Origin: Muricauda sp. SCSIO 64092
GTDB lineage: Bacteria; Bacteroidota; Bacteroidia; Flavobacteriales; Flavobacteriaceae
Direction of reading: 5' to 3'
Assembly: GCF_023016285.1 (NCBI RefSeq)
Contig: NZ_CP095413.1
Location: 372,001 to 436,000 of the forward strand
DNA length: 64,000 nt
Under the pieces are notes generated by a model. The model was not told where the DNA came from. It saw only the letters and a program-made list of their open reading frames with translations, and ran no database searches. A program made the position numbers and the translations under genes. Shown here in pieces: positions 1-9,500 of the stretch. Position 1 is the stretch's first letter; the number at the start of each line of letters is the position of its first letter.

Positions 1-294
1 GTCAACGGACATATTCCCCTTTTGAGTGCTTATCTTTCCTGAGATGTTACTGTAAAAGATTATCTTAAATTTATACTGATGAAATAGGTGGTAACACACG
101 ATGTCGTCCCTGAGCATCTCAAAAAAATGATAATCGATCAATATGAAATCATATTTCCTTCGCTGTTCGGAGAGCCACATCTCTTCCCAACATAAAAAAG
201 CATCGTGTTCGCAAATACCACAGTTTCTTAGCTCATCCAAAAACGGTAAATAGCCAAATTTTTCCTGGACCAATATTGCTACCCTACTTTTCAT
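1..294 (-). CDS. Partial N-terminus of an unknown protein, weakly receiver-like
   Basis: An open frame starts at an ATG at 292-294 and runs off the left edge after 98 codons. It begins MKSRVAILVQEKFG, and residues about 49-58 read YDFILIDYHF. Hydrophobic beta strands ending in an acidic residue (LIDYH) resemble the strand around the phospho-acceptor Asp of response regulators, but the usual acidic pair near the N-terminus is not clear. The upstream in-frame ATG at 304-306 is followed at once by a stop, which fixes the start. It lies downstream of the PorP/SprF gene on the same strand. If the C-terminus outside the window is a DNA-binding domain it would be a candidate regulator of this locus; that is inference only. 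Confidence 0.45.
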   Translation of the reverse strand, partial: MKSRVAILVQEKFGYLPFLDELRNCGICEHDAFLCWEEMWLSEQRRKYDFILIDYHFFEMLRDDIVCYHLFHQYKFKIIFYSNISGKISTQKGNMSVD

Positions 295-728
295 GAAAAC
301 CTACATTTTTCTTTACCCACAGTTGTCATGGCCTCTCATTCTTTTTTTCTTTTTTTAAGTTGTCTATGTTTATAGTACAACTTAGAAATCATCAACAGTA
401 CCGCATATACCAGTAAAGCGAGTACATCTTCCACAAAAACATCATCAATAAGTGACACTGCTGAACCTTTTTGTTTTTGTCCTGTTCAAAGGAGTGCATA
501 CGGTATGTTTTAAAAACCGACCAACTCCAAAATTTGATATGAATCCTGCTTTTTCAGGCTACATGCAAACGGATTACCGTACCGAAGGGCTGTTGCCAAT
601 CTATTGGTATCCGGTCGGCAGTTTGGTTTGGGTCTTGAATAACTTTCAAACCCTCCCTGGTCATGAAGTACTGTTGTTTTTGACGCCATTGTATTGAAAA
701 TAAATCCAATAATTTTCTTCCTGGAATG
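295..728. other. Intergenic region, no convincing gene
   Basis: No intact gene is seen. On the minus strand an open frame overlaps the end of the PorP-like gene and continues to a stop at 554-556 (about 37 codons from its only ATG at 664). Its composition looks coding-like (QTADRIPIDWQQPFG), so it may be the tail of a decayed gene, but I recognise no family. Confidence 0.3.
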
Positions 729-1622
729 CTATAGGTAAAACTTCAATATCGCTTCGTGATTTCCCCTTCTATAGTTACTTACAGAAGTTACAGCGGCGTC
801 ATAAGCATACCCTATCCTGAGTCTATCCGACATCTTGAAAAATACAAGGGTACTCATGGATTCCTTTAATCTGTAGCTCAGGCCAAGGTCCAACAATCCG
901 TACAGGTCGAACGTTCCATTGATATCCATGGAGAAAGGCACATCGCTGATTACCCGTGTTAAAAAAGAGGGCGTAAAGACTATATCCTTGGTCAAGGGAA
1001 ACTGATAGCCGGCTCCCATAAAAAATTGCATTTGATCGGTGGCCTGTGTTGCAATCCCCGATTCCTTTTCGTATCTACTTGTTCTTAGTAGGGCTGGTAT
1101 GGAAATGTTCATAAAATAGCGTTCTCCCCTTAAATAGGCGCCCACCCCAACATTTGGGTTGAAAACGCTTACATTTTCCGAAAAAAGTGGGTCGGTATCA
1201 AGTCCAATAGGCGCCAAATCTATGTTAACGGCGGAACCTCCCGCCTTAAGCCCCAAAAACAAATCCACAGTCTCCTTTAATTGGAGCTTATAGGAGAAAT
1301 CGGCATAAACATCCGTTTCGTTGAGCACGAACACACTGCTATTGACAATTGAAAGGCCCAGACCTACCTTGTCATTCAGTCCCACTTTTCCGCCCATTGG
1401 GCCACTCAACGTAAAACTCCAGGTCTCGGGTGCGTCGTCAAGACCCGCCCACTGTGCCCTATAATTTGAGGTGAACTCCATTTTTTCGCCGGTCCCCGCA
1501 TAGGCCGGGTTGATGACGTTCATGTTATAATTGTACAGTGTAAATGTTACATCTTGCTGAGCATGGGACTGCATACACCATATCGAGGTCGCTATAAAAA
1601 AATATAATTTCTTTTTCTTCAT
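729..1622 (-). CDS. PorP/SprF-family type IX secretion membrane protein
   Basis: 297 residues. The start is taken at the ATG at 1622, because this gives a clean signal peptide (MKKKKLYFFIATSIW, cut near residue 21); an in-frame extension upstream is polar and unlike a leader. The family hallmark NPAYAGT lies at residues 38-44, followed by the typical YRAQWAGL segment, and the rest reads as alternating beta strands of an outer-membrane barrel ending in LKFYL. PorP/SprF proteins are outer-membrane partners needed for secretion of type B (CHU_C) substrates such as SprB. Here the gene sits just downstream of a giant LRR protein with exactly that C-terminal domain, on the same strand, so it is probably that protein's partner. 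A GTCCC-N18-CAC element lies about 205 bp upstream. Confidence 0.88.
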   Translation of the reverse strand: MKKKKLYFFIATSIWCMQSHAQQDVTFTLYNYNMNVINPAYAGTGEKMEFTSNYRAQWAGLDDAPETWSFTLSGPMGGKVGLNDKVGLGLSIVNSSVFVLNETDVYADFSYKLQLKETVDLFLGLKAGGSAVNIDLAPIGLDTDPLFSENVSVFNPNVGVGAYLRGERYFMNISIPALLRTSRYEKESGIATQATDQMQFFMGAGYQFPLTKDIVFTPSFLTRVISDVPFSMDINGTFDLYGLLDLGLSYRLKESMSTLVFFKMSDRLRIGYAYDAAVTSVSNYRRGNHEAILKFYL

Positions 1623-1827
1623 TTCTACTGCTGTAATCGTTATATAAATTGGTTTTAATTGTTTCGGGTTAAAATTATTATCATCACCCATTCCAGAACA
1701 TGGATGATTCTTTATTCCGCATGGATATTTTTCTCGAAGGATTGGTTATGGTTGAGTGGTATGGACACATTAAATACTGTTGTAAACAATAAAGTTCAAT
1801 CCTTATGGTCAATATCAGTTAAAAAAT

Positions 1828-1853
1828 GTGTTGGGCAAGCTCAAAAGTGGGAT
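1828..1853 (-). promoter_or_regulatory. GTCCC-N18-CAC element upstream of PorP-like gene
   Basis: On the plus strand it reads GTG-N18-GGGAT, so it faces the PorP-like gene on the minus strand, with the CAC half about 205 bp from the ATG. This copy has ATCCC instead of GTCCC but keeps the exact 21-bp offset between halves. Confidence 0.45.
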
Positions 1854-1932
1854 AGAACAGTGGAGAATTGGGACGAAGCCCAATGAACGGTTTTCTCGAC
1901 TGCCCTATCCGGTTATTATTCACGCAACGCTC

Positions 1933-4900
1933 TCAATAATTCACATAGATCATTTTAGTTTCGTGTTCCAGCCCAGGTTCGTTAAAGTCTATCACACATA
2001 CATAGGGGCCAACGGGCACCGTCCCGCCTTCATGGGTGCCGTCCCAGGCATCGCCGAGTCCCCCATAATGGGCACTGAACAACAGACGCTGGCTCAGGTC
2101 GTATATCCTCACCACGTTGTTCCTATACCTTTCAAGGCCATTGATCACCAGGGTATCGGCAATGCCATCGCCGTTGGGGGAAAACCCCCTGTTCAAATCC
2201 ACAAGGAGTTCGGACCCACAATCCCTGGTCGCCTTAACGGTCACGGCCTGCTTACAGGAAACGGTGTTTCCGGTAGCGTCGCTCACGATCCAGGTCACCA
2301 TGGTCGTTCCGACACCGAACGCATGGCTATCGGGGTCTATATCCACACCATCTACCTGGGCGACAACAGCGGCAACGGAACAGTTGTCATCGGCAATAGG
2401 GGCAACAAGGGCAAGAGTGGTGGTACAATCGTCCGTACCATTGTTGGAGGCACTGACCACCACATCGTCGGGACATGTCATGGTCGGGGCAATGGTGTCC
2501 ACAATAGCTACAACGACCTGTTGTGCCGCCAGATTGGACAAACCGTTCACGCCCGTGGCCACATCGGCCGGAACGTCTATGGCAATGCCACAGGGGGATG
2601 TCGGTACAATGGTAGCGGTATAGGTCAATCCGCTGCCCATAAGCTCGCTTACCGTGGCATTGGTGACCTGGATATCGTCCACTCCAAAATCCGTGACTCC
2701 ACCATCAAAGGTGATGCTCACCGTGAAGGGCTCAAGGTCATCGATACCCTGTGGGGCATCGATGGTCGGTTGGGGAGGGGTACCGTCTTCCGATATGGAT
2801 TGGAATCCGCCCCACCCGTTGTCCTCATAGGCCTGCGCACTGCCTTCGGGCACCACAAGATGAATTTCGTGACGGTCTGGATTGCTAAAGGCCGTGGCAT
2901 CAATCAACGGTGGATCACTGGCCTCTATCCTGACCAAGGCAAGGTCCGGGTTGTTGGCAAAGGCCCGGGCCCCAATACGTTCCATACTGCTTGGTAGGGT
3001 CACCTCCGTCAATTGGTTGTCACTAAAGGCCCCTTCCCCGATACTGATGACACTATTAGGAATTTCAATACTGGTCAGTTCCTTGTTTTGAAAAGCATTT
3101 TCCTTGATGGTGGTCACTGTATAGGTTTCACCATTGCCATCGACCGTTTCGGGGATTTCCACTTCTGTGGCCCCACCGGTATAGTCCACCACCATGACAT
3201 CGGTTGGAGAGATGATCCCGTACGTAATGTCGTCAACGGTAAAAATCCCGTGGCTGATGGACCTGAACCCGTGCCACCCATTGTCCAGATACTCCTGTAG
3301 CTTCTCGAACGGCACCACAAGGTCTATTTGGCCGCGGTCTGCATTGGAGAAGGCAAACTCATGGAGCTGTGGGGGATCCTCGGCCTCCACCGTCACCAAG
3401 CGAAGGTCCGGGTTGTTCTCAAAAGCAACTCCGCCCACATATTCCACCTTGGCCGGTATGGTCACCTCGGTCAATTGGTTCTGACCAAAAGCACCCTCTC
3501 CGATACGGGTGACATTGGCCGGTATGGTCACCTCGGTCAATTGGTTCTGTGCAAAAGCACGCTCCCCTATACTGGTCACACTGTCGGGTATATCAACACT
3601 GGTCAAGTTGTTTTTATAAAAAGTATCATTATTGATCCGTGTCAAAGCATCGGGTATGGTGACCTTTGTCAATTGGTTATTTGCAAAAGCCCAAGAACCA
3701 ATATTGGTCACACCGTCGGGTATATTGACCTCTATCAAATGGTTATTTGCAAAAGCCGCAGAACCAATATTGGTCACGTCCTCGGGTATGGTCACGCTGG
3801 TCAATGGGAAAACGTCATAGCCAAAAGTCCCAAAAAGAGTGGTATAGTGGCTCCTATTAAAAGCATTGTCGCCAATGGAGGTGACCGTATACATTCTTGA
3901 TCGGTTCGAAGTAGTACGGTGGTACAGGACTTCTTTGGGAATATTCACGTGACCATTAGCAAAGATCAAAACTTTTTCACCATCAATAATGAAATGAGAT
4001 TCGTCTTCATCAGGATCCATATCAGCAACTGAAAAGTTAAAGTCATCTAACTCAAATTCATCGGGGTGTAACGATCTGACTTCAAAAAGGAGGCCATTCA
4101 CGTTATGGGTCTCCCCTATGAGCGCAGCAAAGCGGTGGAAACCCGTCCAGCCCGCAGCTGTATAAGCCTTCAACCAGTCCTCGGGCCCTTCCACCACCAC
4201 GCTTATGCGATCGTGGCGTTCTGGATACTTAAAGGCATCCGGAGCGAGCGTCGGTGGATCCTCGCCTTCCATGGCAACATAATGAAGTGAGATAGAGGTA
4301 GCATGTAGGGCCCGGGACCCAATGCTTCTTACACTAGCGGGTATGTTTATGGATTGCACGTGCTTCCCATCAAAAGCATTATCGGCCAAAGCGGTCACGT
4401 CGTAGGTACCCCCATTAATATCCACCGTTGAGTGGATGACCGGGTTCAAATGTTGGCTAACCGGGCCGATCACCGTTGCTTCGTCTGGAGCGTCAACAAT
4501 TGCATATTTGATTTTATACTCCTCATCGATGAAGACCCCGGCGGTGATGTCCGCCTCACCTAAGTCCCTCCAGCCTGCATCTTCATAAGCTTGTATAGCG
4601 GTAAAGGGTACCACAAATTCAACTTTTTGTTGGGTATGGTTAGAACCAGTCTCAAAGGCCGTTTCATGAATTTCCGGTGGTGGATTGCCATGGGACCTCA
4701 CAATGGGGCTTCCTCTCTCAGCCACATAAAAGGCCCCGGGTCCGATATATTCCACACTGGCCGGTATGGTCACCTCCCTTAGAGGATTGCCGCCAAGGCC
4801 CCATCTCCTGATATGGGTGACACTGTTCGGTATAACAACCTCTTCCAATTGGTTTTTACTAAAAGCCCCCAGTCCGATACTGGTCACTGTGTTGGGTATG

Positions 4901-5856
4901 GTGACACGGGTCAGTCCCTTTTCTATAAAAGGTCGGACAGTAACATGATCCACAAAAATATCGGTATCCTCACCAATGACGGTCACCGTATAGGTTTCGC
5001 CACCATAATCGACCGTTCCGGAGATGTCCAGCTCTGTTGCGGTACCGATATAGTCCATAAGCCGGACTTCGTTCGGAGCGATAGCCGTAATATGGTATCT
5101 GATGTCATCAGCCTCAAATATATCATAGATGTCCACGCTTAAAAATAATCCGTTCCAATCCGAATAAGCATCAAGGGCACCATCAGGGACTACTACATGT
5201 ATGTTGCGAGGGTTTGTTCCGAAAGCGTCTGTGCCAAAAGCACGATCACTGAGGTTTGGAGGGGTACTGCGCAGCATTGTCACCCAGACCATTCTTAGAG
5301 GTTGAGGATTATTTTCATTACCGGTATAGGTCCTAAAAGCGTCATCCCCAATAGTTTCAACACTGGCAGGGATGGTCACACTGGTCAATATGTTGTTGCC
5401 AAAGGTATTGTTCCTGATTTCAGTAATCCCTTCGGGAATCTCCAAGCTGGTTATGCGATTGTTCCAAAAAGCGCTATGCCCAATACTGGTTACGGTGGTG
5501 GGGATCACCACGTTGTTTATGCCGTTGTTCATAAAGGCCTGAGCCCCTATATGGGTTACCCCCTCGGGAATAGTTACACCGGTCAATAGGCGAGATAGGT
5601 CACCGTAAAAAGCGCGCTCTCCAATAGCGGTCACCGTGTAATTCGTGCTATTATGCTCCACTGTCTCTGGAATTTCCACGTGACCTCCCGTACCGGTATA
5701 GCCAGTGATCTTAACTTGGGGGGGGGTTGAAGTTGAGGAAGTAACTTCATACGTGTAGTCTCCAATAACAAATTCGTTCATATTTTGGCCATACGCGCTA
5801 AGGCCGGCCAATACCATAAGGATGGCGGTCATTATCAATTGTAGTTGTCTTTTCAT
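1933..5856 (-). CDS. Giant BspA-type LRR surface protein with HYR and type B (CHU_C) T9SS sorting domain
   Basis: 1307 residues. The ATG at 5856 gives the signal peptide MKRQLQLIMTAILMVL, cut after AYGQ (~residue 24). Five blocks follow. Each opens with a beta-rich header (for example FTVDDITYGI), continues with ~23-residue LRR_5 repeats of the pattern LTxVTIPxxVTxIGxxAFxxN, and closes with a cap ending GW.GF.SI. Residues ~1026-1120 are an Ig-like domain, ~1121-1208 an HYR-like domain starting TMTCPDD, and ~1209-1307 the gliding-motility-associated domain with FSPNGDG and a YVNY end. The protein should be exported by T9SS and held at the cell surface, probably as an adhesin; ligand unknown. 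The PorP-like gene downstream fits the type B tail. A longer in-frame start crosses the conserved upstream element and is rejected. Confidence 0.9.
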   Translation of the reverse strand: MKRQLQLIMTAILMVLAGLSAYGQNMNEFVIGDYTYEVTSSTSTPPQVKITGYTGTGGHVEIPETVEHNSTNYTVTAIGERAFYGDLSRLLTGVTIPEGVTHIGAQAFMNNGINNVVIPTTVTSIGHSAFWNNRITSLEIPEGITEIRNNTFGNNILTSVTIPASVETIGDDAFRTYTGNENNPQPLRMVWVTMLRSTPPNLSDRAFGTDAFGTNPRNIHVVVPDGALDAYSDWNGLFLSVDIYDIFEADDIRYHITAIAPNEVRLMDYIGTATELDISGTVDYGGETYTVTVIGEDTDIFVDHVTVRPFIEKGLTRVTIPNTVTSIGLGAFSKNQLEEVVIPNSVTHIRRWGLGGNPLREVTIPASVEYIGPGAFYVAERGSPIVRSHGNPPPEIHETAFETGSNHTQQKVEFVVPFTAIQAYEDAGWRDLGEADITAGVFIDEEYKIKYAIVDAPDEATVIGPVSQHLNPVIHSTVDINGGTYDVTALADNAFDGKHVQSINIPASVRSIGSRALHATSISLHYVAMEGEDPPTLAPDAFKYPERHDRISVVVEGPEDWLKAYTAAGWTGFHRFAALIGETHNVNGLLFEVRSLHPDEFELDDFNFSVADMDPDEDESHFIIDGEKVLIFANGHVNIPKEVLYHRTTSNRSRMYTVTSIGDNAFNRSHYTTLFGTFGYDVFPLTSVTIPEDVTNIGSAAFANNHLIEVNIPDGVTNIGSWAFANNQLTKVTIPDALTRINNDTFYKNNLTSVDIPDSVTSIGERAFAQNQLTEVTIPANVTRIGEGAFGQNQLTEVTIPAKVEYVGGVAFENNPDLRLVTVEAEDPPQLHEFAFSNADRGQIDLVVPFEKLQEYLDNGWHGFRSISHGIFTVDDITYGIISPTDVMVVDYTGGATEVEIPETVDGNGETYTVTTIKENAFQNKELTSIEIPNSVISIGEGAFSDNQLTEVTLPSSMERIGARAFANNPDLALVRIEASDPPLIDATAFSNPDRHEIHLVVPEGSAQAYEDNGWGGFQSISEDGTPPQPTIDAPQGIDDLEPFTVSITFDGGVTDFGVDDIQVTNATVSELMGSGLTYTATIVPTSPCGIAIDVPADVATGVNGLSNLAAQQVVVAIVDTIAPTMTCPDDVVVSASNNGTDDCTTTLALVAPIADDNCSVAAVVAQVDGVDIDPDSHAFGVGTTMVTWIVSDATGNTVSCKQAVTVKATRDCGSELLVDLNRGFSPNGDGIADTLVINGLERYRNNVVRIYDLSQRLLFSAHYGGLGDAWDGTHEGGTVPVGPYVCVIDFNEPGLEHETKMIYVNY

Positions 5857-5933
5857 GATTCGATGATTTTTAGATTTATGAATATTATCTTTAAAGCAAA
5901 GAATGACCGTACAAGCGAAATATCCAATAATTA

Positions 5934-5959
5934 GTGATGAACCCTTTTTAAAGAGGGAC
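5934..5959 (-). promoter_or_regulatory. GTCCC-N18-CAC element, 78 bp before LRR gene start
   Basis: In gene orientation it reads GTCCC, 18 bp, CAC, followed by TAATTATTGG, which is also conserved before the other LRR genes. The CAC half lies 78 bp from the ATG at 5856. Confidence 0.6.
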
Positions 5960-6089
5960 GTAACCATGTGTTTTCGGGATTTTAGAAAAGAAATTGAATA
6001 CGGTTTTGTGGGCTGCTTTTGCCATATATACACGTAAATAGACCTTTAGATCTATCTTTACTTTATGGGTAAAAAATAACACACTTCTT

Positions 6090-6553
6090 AAAACAGGAAT
6101 CAAGAACGGTCGGTGCCCGGGCCAGGATATGGACGAACAATGTCTCCAAAAAGTATACCTTCCCTATCCACACCCTTGAACGGCCCATCTGGGACAAGTG
6201 GGGCATGCCGGTTCAATGGTACATTGGATATGTCCGGCCCATACTTGATCGGAGCCAACGCAGCCCCATAATCACCATGGGTCTTTCATGGCTGTTGTTA
6301 CATTTATTTTGAATGTCCGCAAAGTGCAATAAATCCCTATCGTCGACCTAAATACTGGAACGAGTTCGGCACAGGCCCGTTCCAGGTACCCATTACAACT
6401 GATTGTCCGTGGGTGCAATGGAATCCCAAAACGGACCTGCCCACCTGCGGGGTATTGCGGGCAGGTTCGGAATGGTGCAGGGGGCCATATCAGTATCCTA
6501 CACTACAAAGCGGACGATCACTGTTTGTCCATATTTATCCGTGGCGGTGCGGT
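6090..6553. repeat. Spacer repeat, copy 1 (also at 15840-16283 and, in part, 42250-42365)
   Basis: This gene-free spacer shares long blocks with the spacer before the LRR gene ending at 16284. The shared blocks include CCAACGCAGC, TTTCATGG, CGCAAAGTGC, a GC-rich CGGACCTGCCCACCTGCGG stretch and AGCGGACGATCA. It runs directly into the type A sorting-domain end of the neighbouring gene, so spacer and gene tail have been copied together. No coding frame is convincing. Confidence 0.7.
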
Positions 6554-9500
6554 CTATTTTACAAGTATCCGCTTGACCACCCTCTCTCCGGCCCTGGTCT
6601 CTATTTCCAGCATATATATACCGCTGGATAAATGGCTTATATCCATTTGCAGGGTGTTCGCCGAATGGACATGGACCCCCAGGGCATTGTATATCTTCAC
6701 TTGCCGTAACGCTTCACCATCAGGTAGTCCAATGTGGATGTCATCTTGTGCCGGGTTCGGGTAGACGCTGACATTGTTGCGGGCATTAGCTTTGGCAACA
6801 TCAACATCGGCCGGTGCCACCGCACTTTCTACAGGAGATGCTTTAGGACTGGTACCCTGTGCCACCGCACTCTTTCCGGTCATCGCTGCCTCTGTAATGG
6901 ACTTAAAGTCCGTCCATCCTGCAGCCAAGTATGCACTTTTAGTGCCCGAAGGGACTATCAGGTCTATTTGGTCACGGTCTGCATTTTGAAAGGCATCTAC
7001 ATGGAGCGATGGGGGATTGGCGGCCTTTACCTCCACTGTGCGAAGGCCCGGGTTACCTGCAAAAGCGATGTTTGCAATACTTTCCACACTGCCCGGTATG
7101 GTGACCTCTGTTAATTGATTGCCGGCAAAAGCCCCCCATCCAATACGGGTCACACTGTTCCCTATGGTCACACTGGTCAATTGGTTTTCCTTAAAAGCTT
7201 CGTTACCAATAGCGGTCACATTGTCGGGTATCTCAAGATGTCCTTGTAATTGGTTGTTCCAAAAAGCATAATCTCCAATACTGGTGACACTGTTCCCTAT
7301 GGTGACACTGACCAATTCGTTGCCATAAAAAGCCCACTCCCCAATGCTGATGACACTGTCGGGTATCTCAAGATGTCCTTGTAATTGGTTGTTCCAAAAA
7401 GCATATTCCCCGATACTTGTAACATTCTCACCGAGGGTAACGCTGGTCAATTGGTTGTAATCAAAAGCAAAATCCCCAATGCTGATGACACTGTCGGGTA
7501 TCTCAAGATGTCCTTGTAATTGGTTGTTCCAAAAAGCATATTCCCCGATACTTGTAACATTCTCACTGAGGGTAACGCTGGTCAATTCGTTAGAGGAAAA
7601 AGCATCTTTCCCGATATCCATGACACCGTTGGGTATGACAACACGGGTCAGTTGGTTGTTTTCAAAAGCACTTTCCCCAATACTGGTCACCGTATTGGGT
7701 ATCTCAACACTGGTCAAGCCACTTTGATAAAAAGCACCTTCGCCAATAGCGGTCACCTCGTAGTCGATGCCTTGATAGTTGGCCGTTGGGGGGATGGTCA
7801 CCGTTCCTCCCGTAATGCCATAGTCCACCACCTTAACTTTATAAGAGGTCAAGGAAGTAATCTCGTATGATATATTATCGACAATGAAGGTGTCCCCGTG
7901 CTCTGCCGGTTCCGTGATGGACCTAAAGCCCGTCCAATCTGCATCTATATAATCTTGTCTCTTGCCCTTGGGAACGACCAGGTCTATTTGGTCACGGCCT
8001 GGATTTTGAAAGGCATTTGCATCGAGCGCTGGGGGATCGTTACGCTTCACCGTCACCAGGCCAAGGTTTGGGTTGTCATAAAAGGCCTGGTCCCCTATAC
8101 TTTCCACAAGGCCCGGTATGGTCACCTCTTTAAGGTCGTTTTCGGCAAAGGTCCATTTCTCAATTCTGGTGACACCATCGGGTATGGTGACACTGGTCAA
8201 ATGGTTGTCGCCAAACGCCCGTTGCCCGAGACTGTCCACACTGGTGGGGAGTTCAACACTGGTCAATTGGTTACCGTAAAAAGCATCTTTCCCGATATCC
8301 ATGACACCGTTGGGTATGACAACACGGGTCAGTTGGTTGTTTTCAAAGGCACTTTCCCCAATACCGGTCACCGTGTTGGGTATCGTCACACTGGTCAAAT
8401 TGTTGACATAAAAAGCCCATTTCCCAATAGCGGTCACCGTGTAGGTGTTCGGGCCATGAGCCACCATTGGGGAGATGGTCACCATGGTACCTCCCGAGGT
8501 GTCATAGTCCATAACCGCTACTTCTTTATCAGGGACTGTTTTGGTAATTTTGTATGTGATATTATCCGAAATGAAGGTGTCATCGATCCCTATATCTTCC
8601 GTGATGGATTTGAAGCCCATCCAATCAGGATGGCCCGAATAAGCTTGTACCCTGCCCTCGGGAACGACCAAATCTATTTGGTGACGGCCCGCATCATGAA
8701 AGGCACCTACATGGAGCGATGGGGGATTGTTGGCCTTTACGGTCACCAAGTTAAGGTTCATGTTGGCTGAAAAGGCATCATCCAAAATATGGGTCACACC
8801 ATCGGGTATGGTCACACTGGTCAATAGGTTAAAAGAAAAAGCACTGTTCCCAATAGTTTCCAAGCTGTTGGGTAGGGTCACACTCTCCAACTGGTTTCTA
8901 TAAAAAGCATCATCCGCAATACTGGCCACCCCTTCAGGAATGGTCACACTGGTCAATTGGTTGCCTCCAAAAGCACTGCTCTCAATACGGGTCACACCTT
9001 CTGGTATGGTCACACTGCTTAATTTATTGTCCTTGAAAGTACCGGGTTGGATAATTTCTATACCAATGGGTATGACAACACTGGTCAATTGGTTATGCTC
9101 AAAAGCATCACCGTCAATACGGGTCACACTGTTGGGTATGATAACTTCGGTCAATTGGTTATCCTGAAAAGCACTGTGCCCAATACGGGTCACCGTGTTG
9201 GGTATCGTCACACTGGTCAAATTGTTGAGATAAAAAGCCCATTTCCCAATAGCGGTCACCGTGTAGGTGTTCAGGCCATGAGCCACCATTGGGGGGATGG
9301 TCACCATGGTACCTCCTGAGGTGTCATAGTCCATAACCGCTACCTCTTTATCGGGGACTATTTCGGTAATTTTGTATGTGATATTATCCAAAATGAAGGT
9401 GTCATCGACCTTCACAACTTCCGTGATGGATTTAAATCCCGTCCAATCAGGATGGGCCGAATAAGCCGGTACCCTGCCCTTGGGAACGATCAGGTGTATT

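Noticed and set aside
452..697. 81-codon plus-strand frame with NPAFSG, reminiscent of PorP
   Set aside because: No signal peptide or further PorP pattern; the resemblance covers only a few residues and the minus strand looks at least as coding-like.
1828..2997. Long plus-strand open frames opposite the LRR genes (also around 7898-8770, 17416-18060, 34698-35708, 43176-44042)
   Set aside because: They are antisense to genes with strong leader, repeat and sorting-domain evidence. They repeat with the LRR codon period and lack leaders, so they are shadows of the repetitive codon use.
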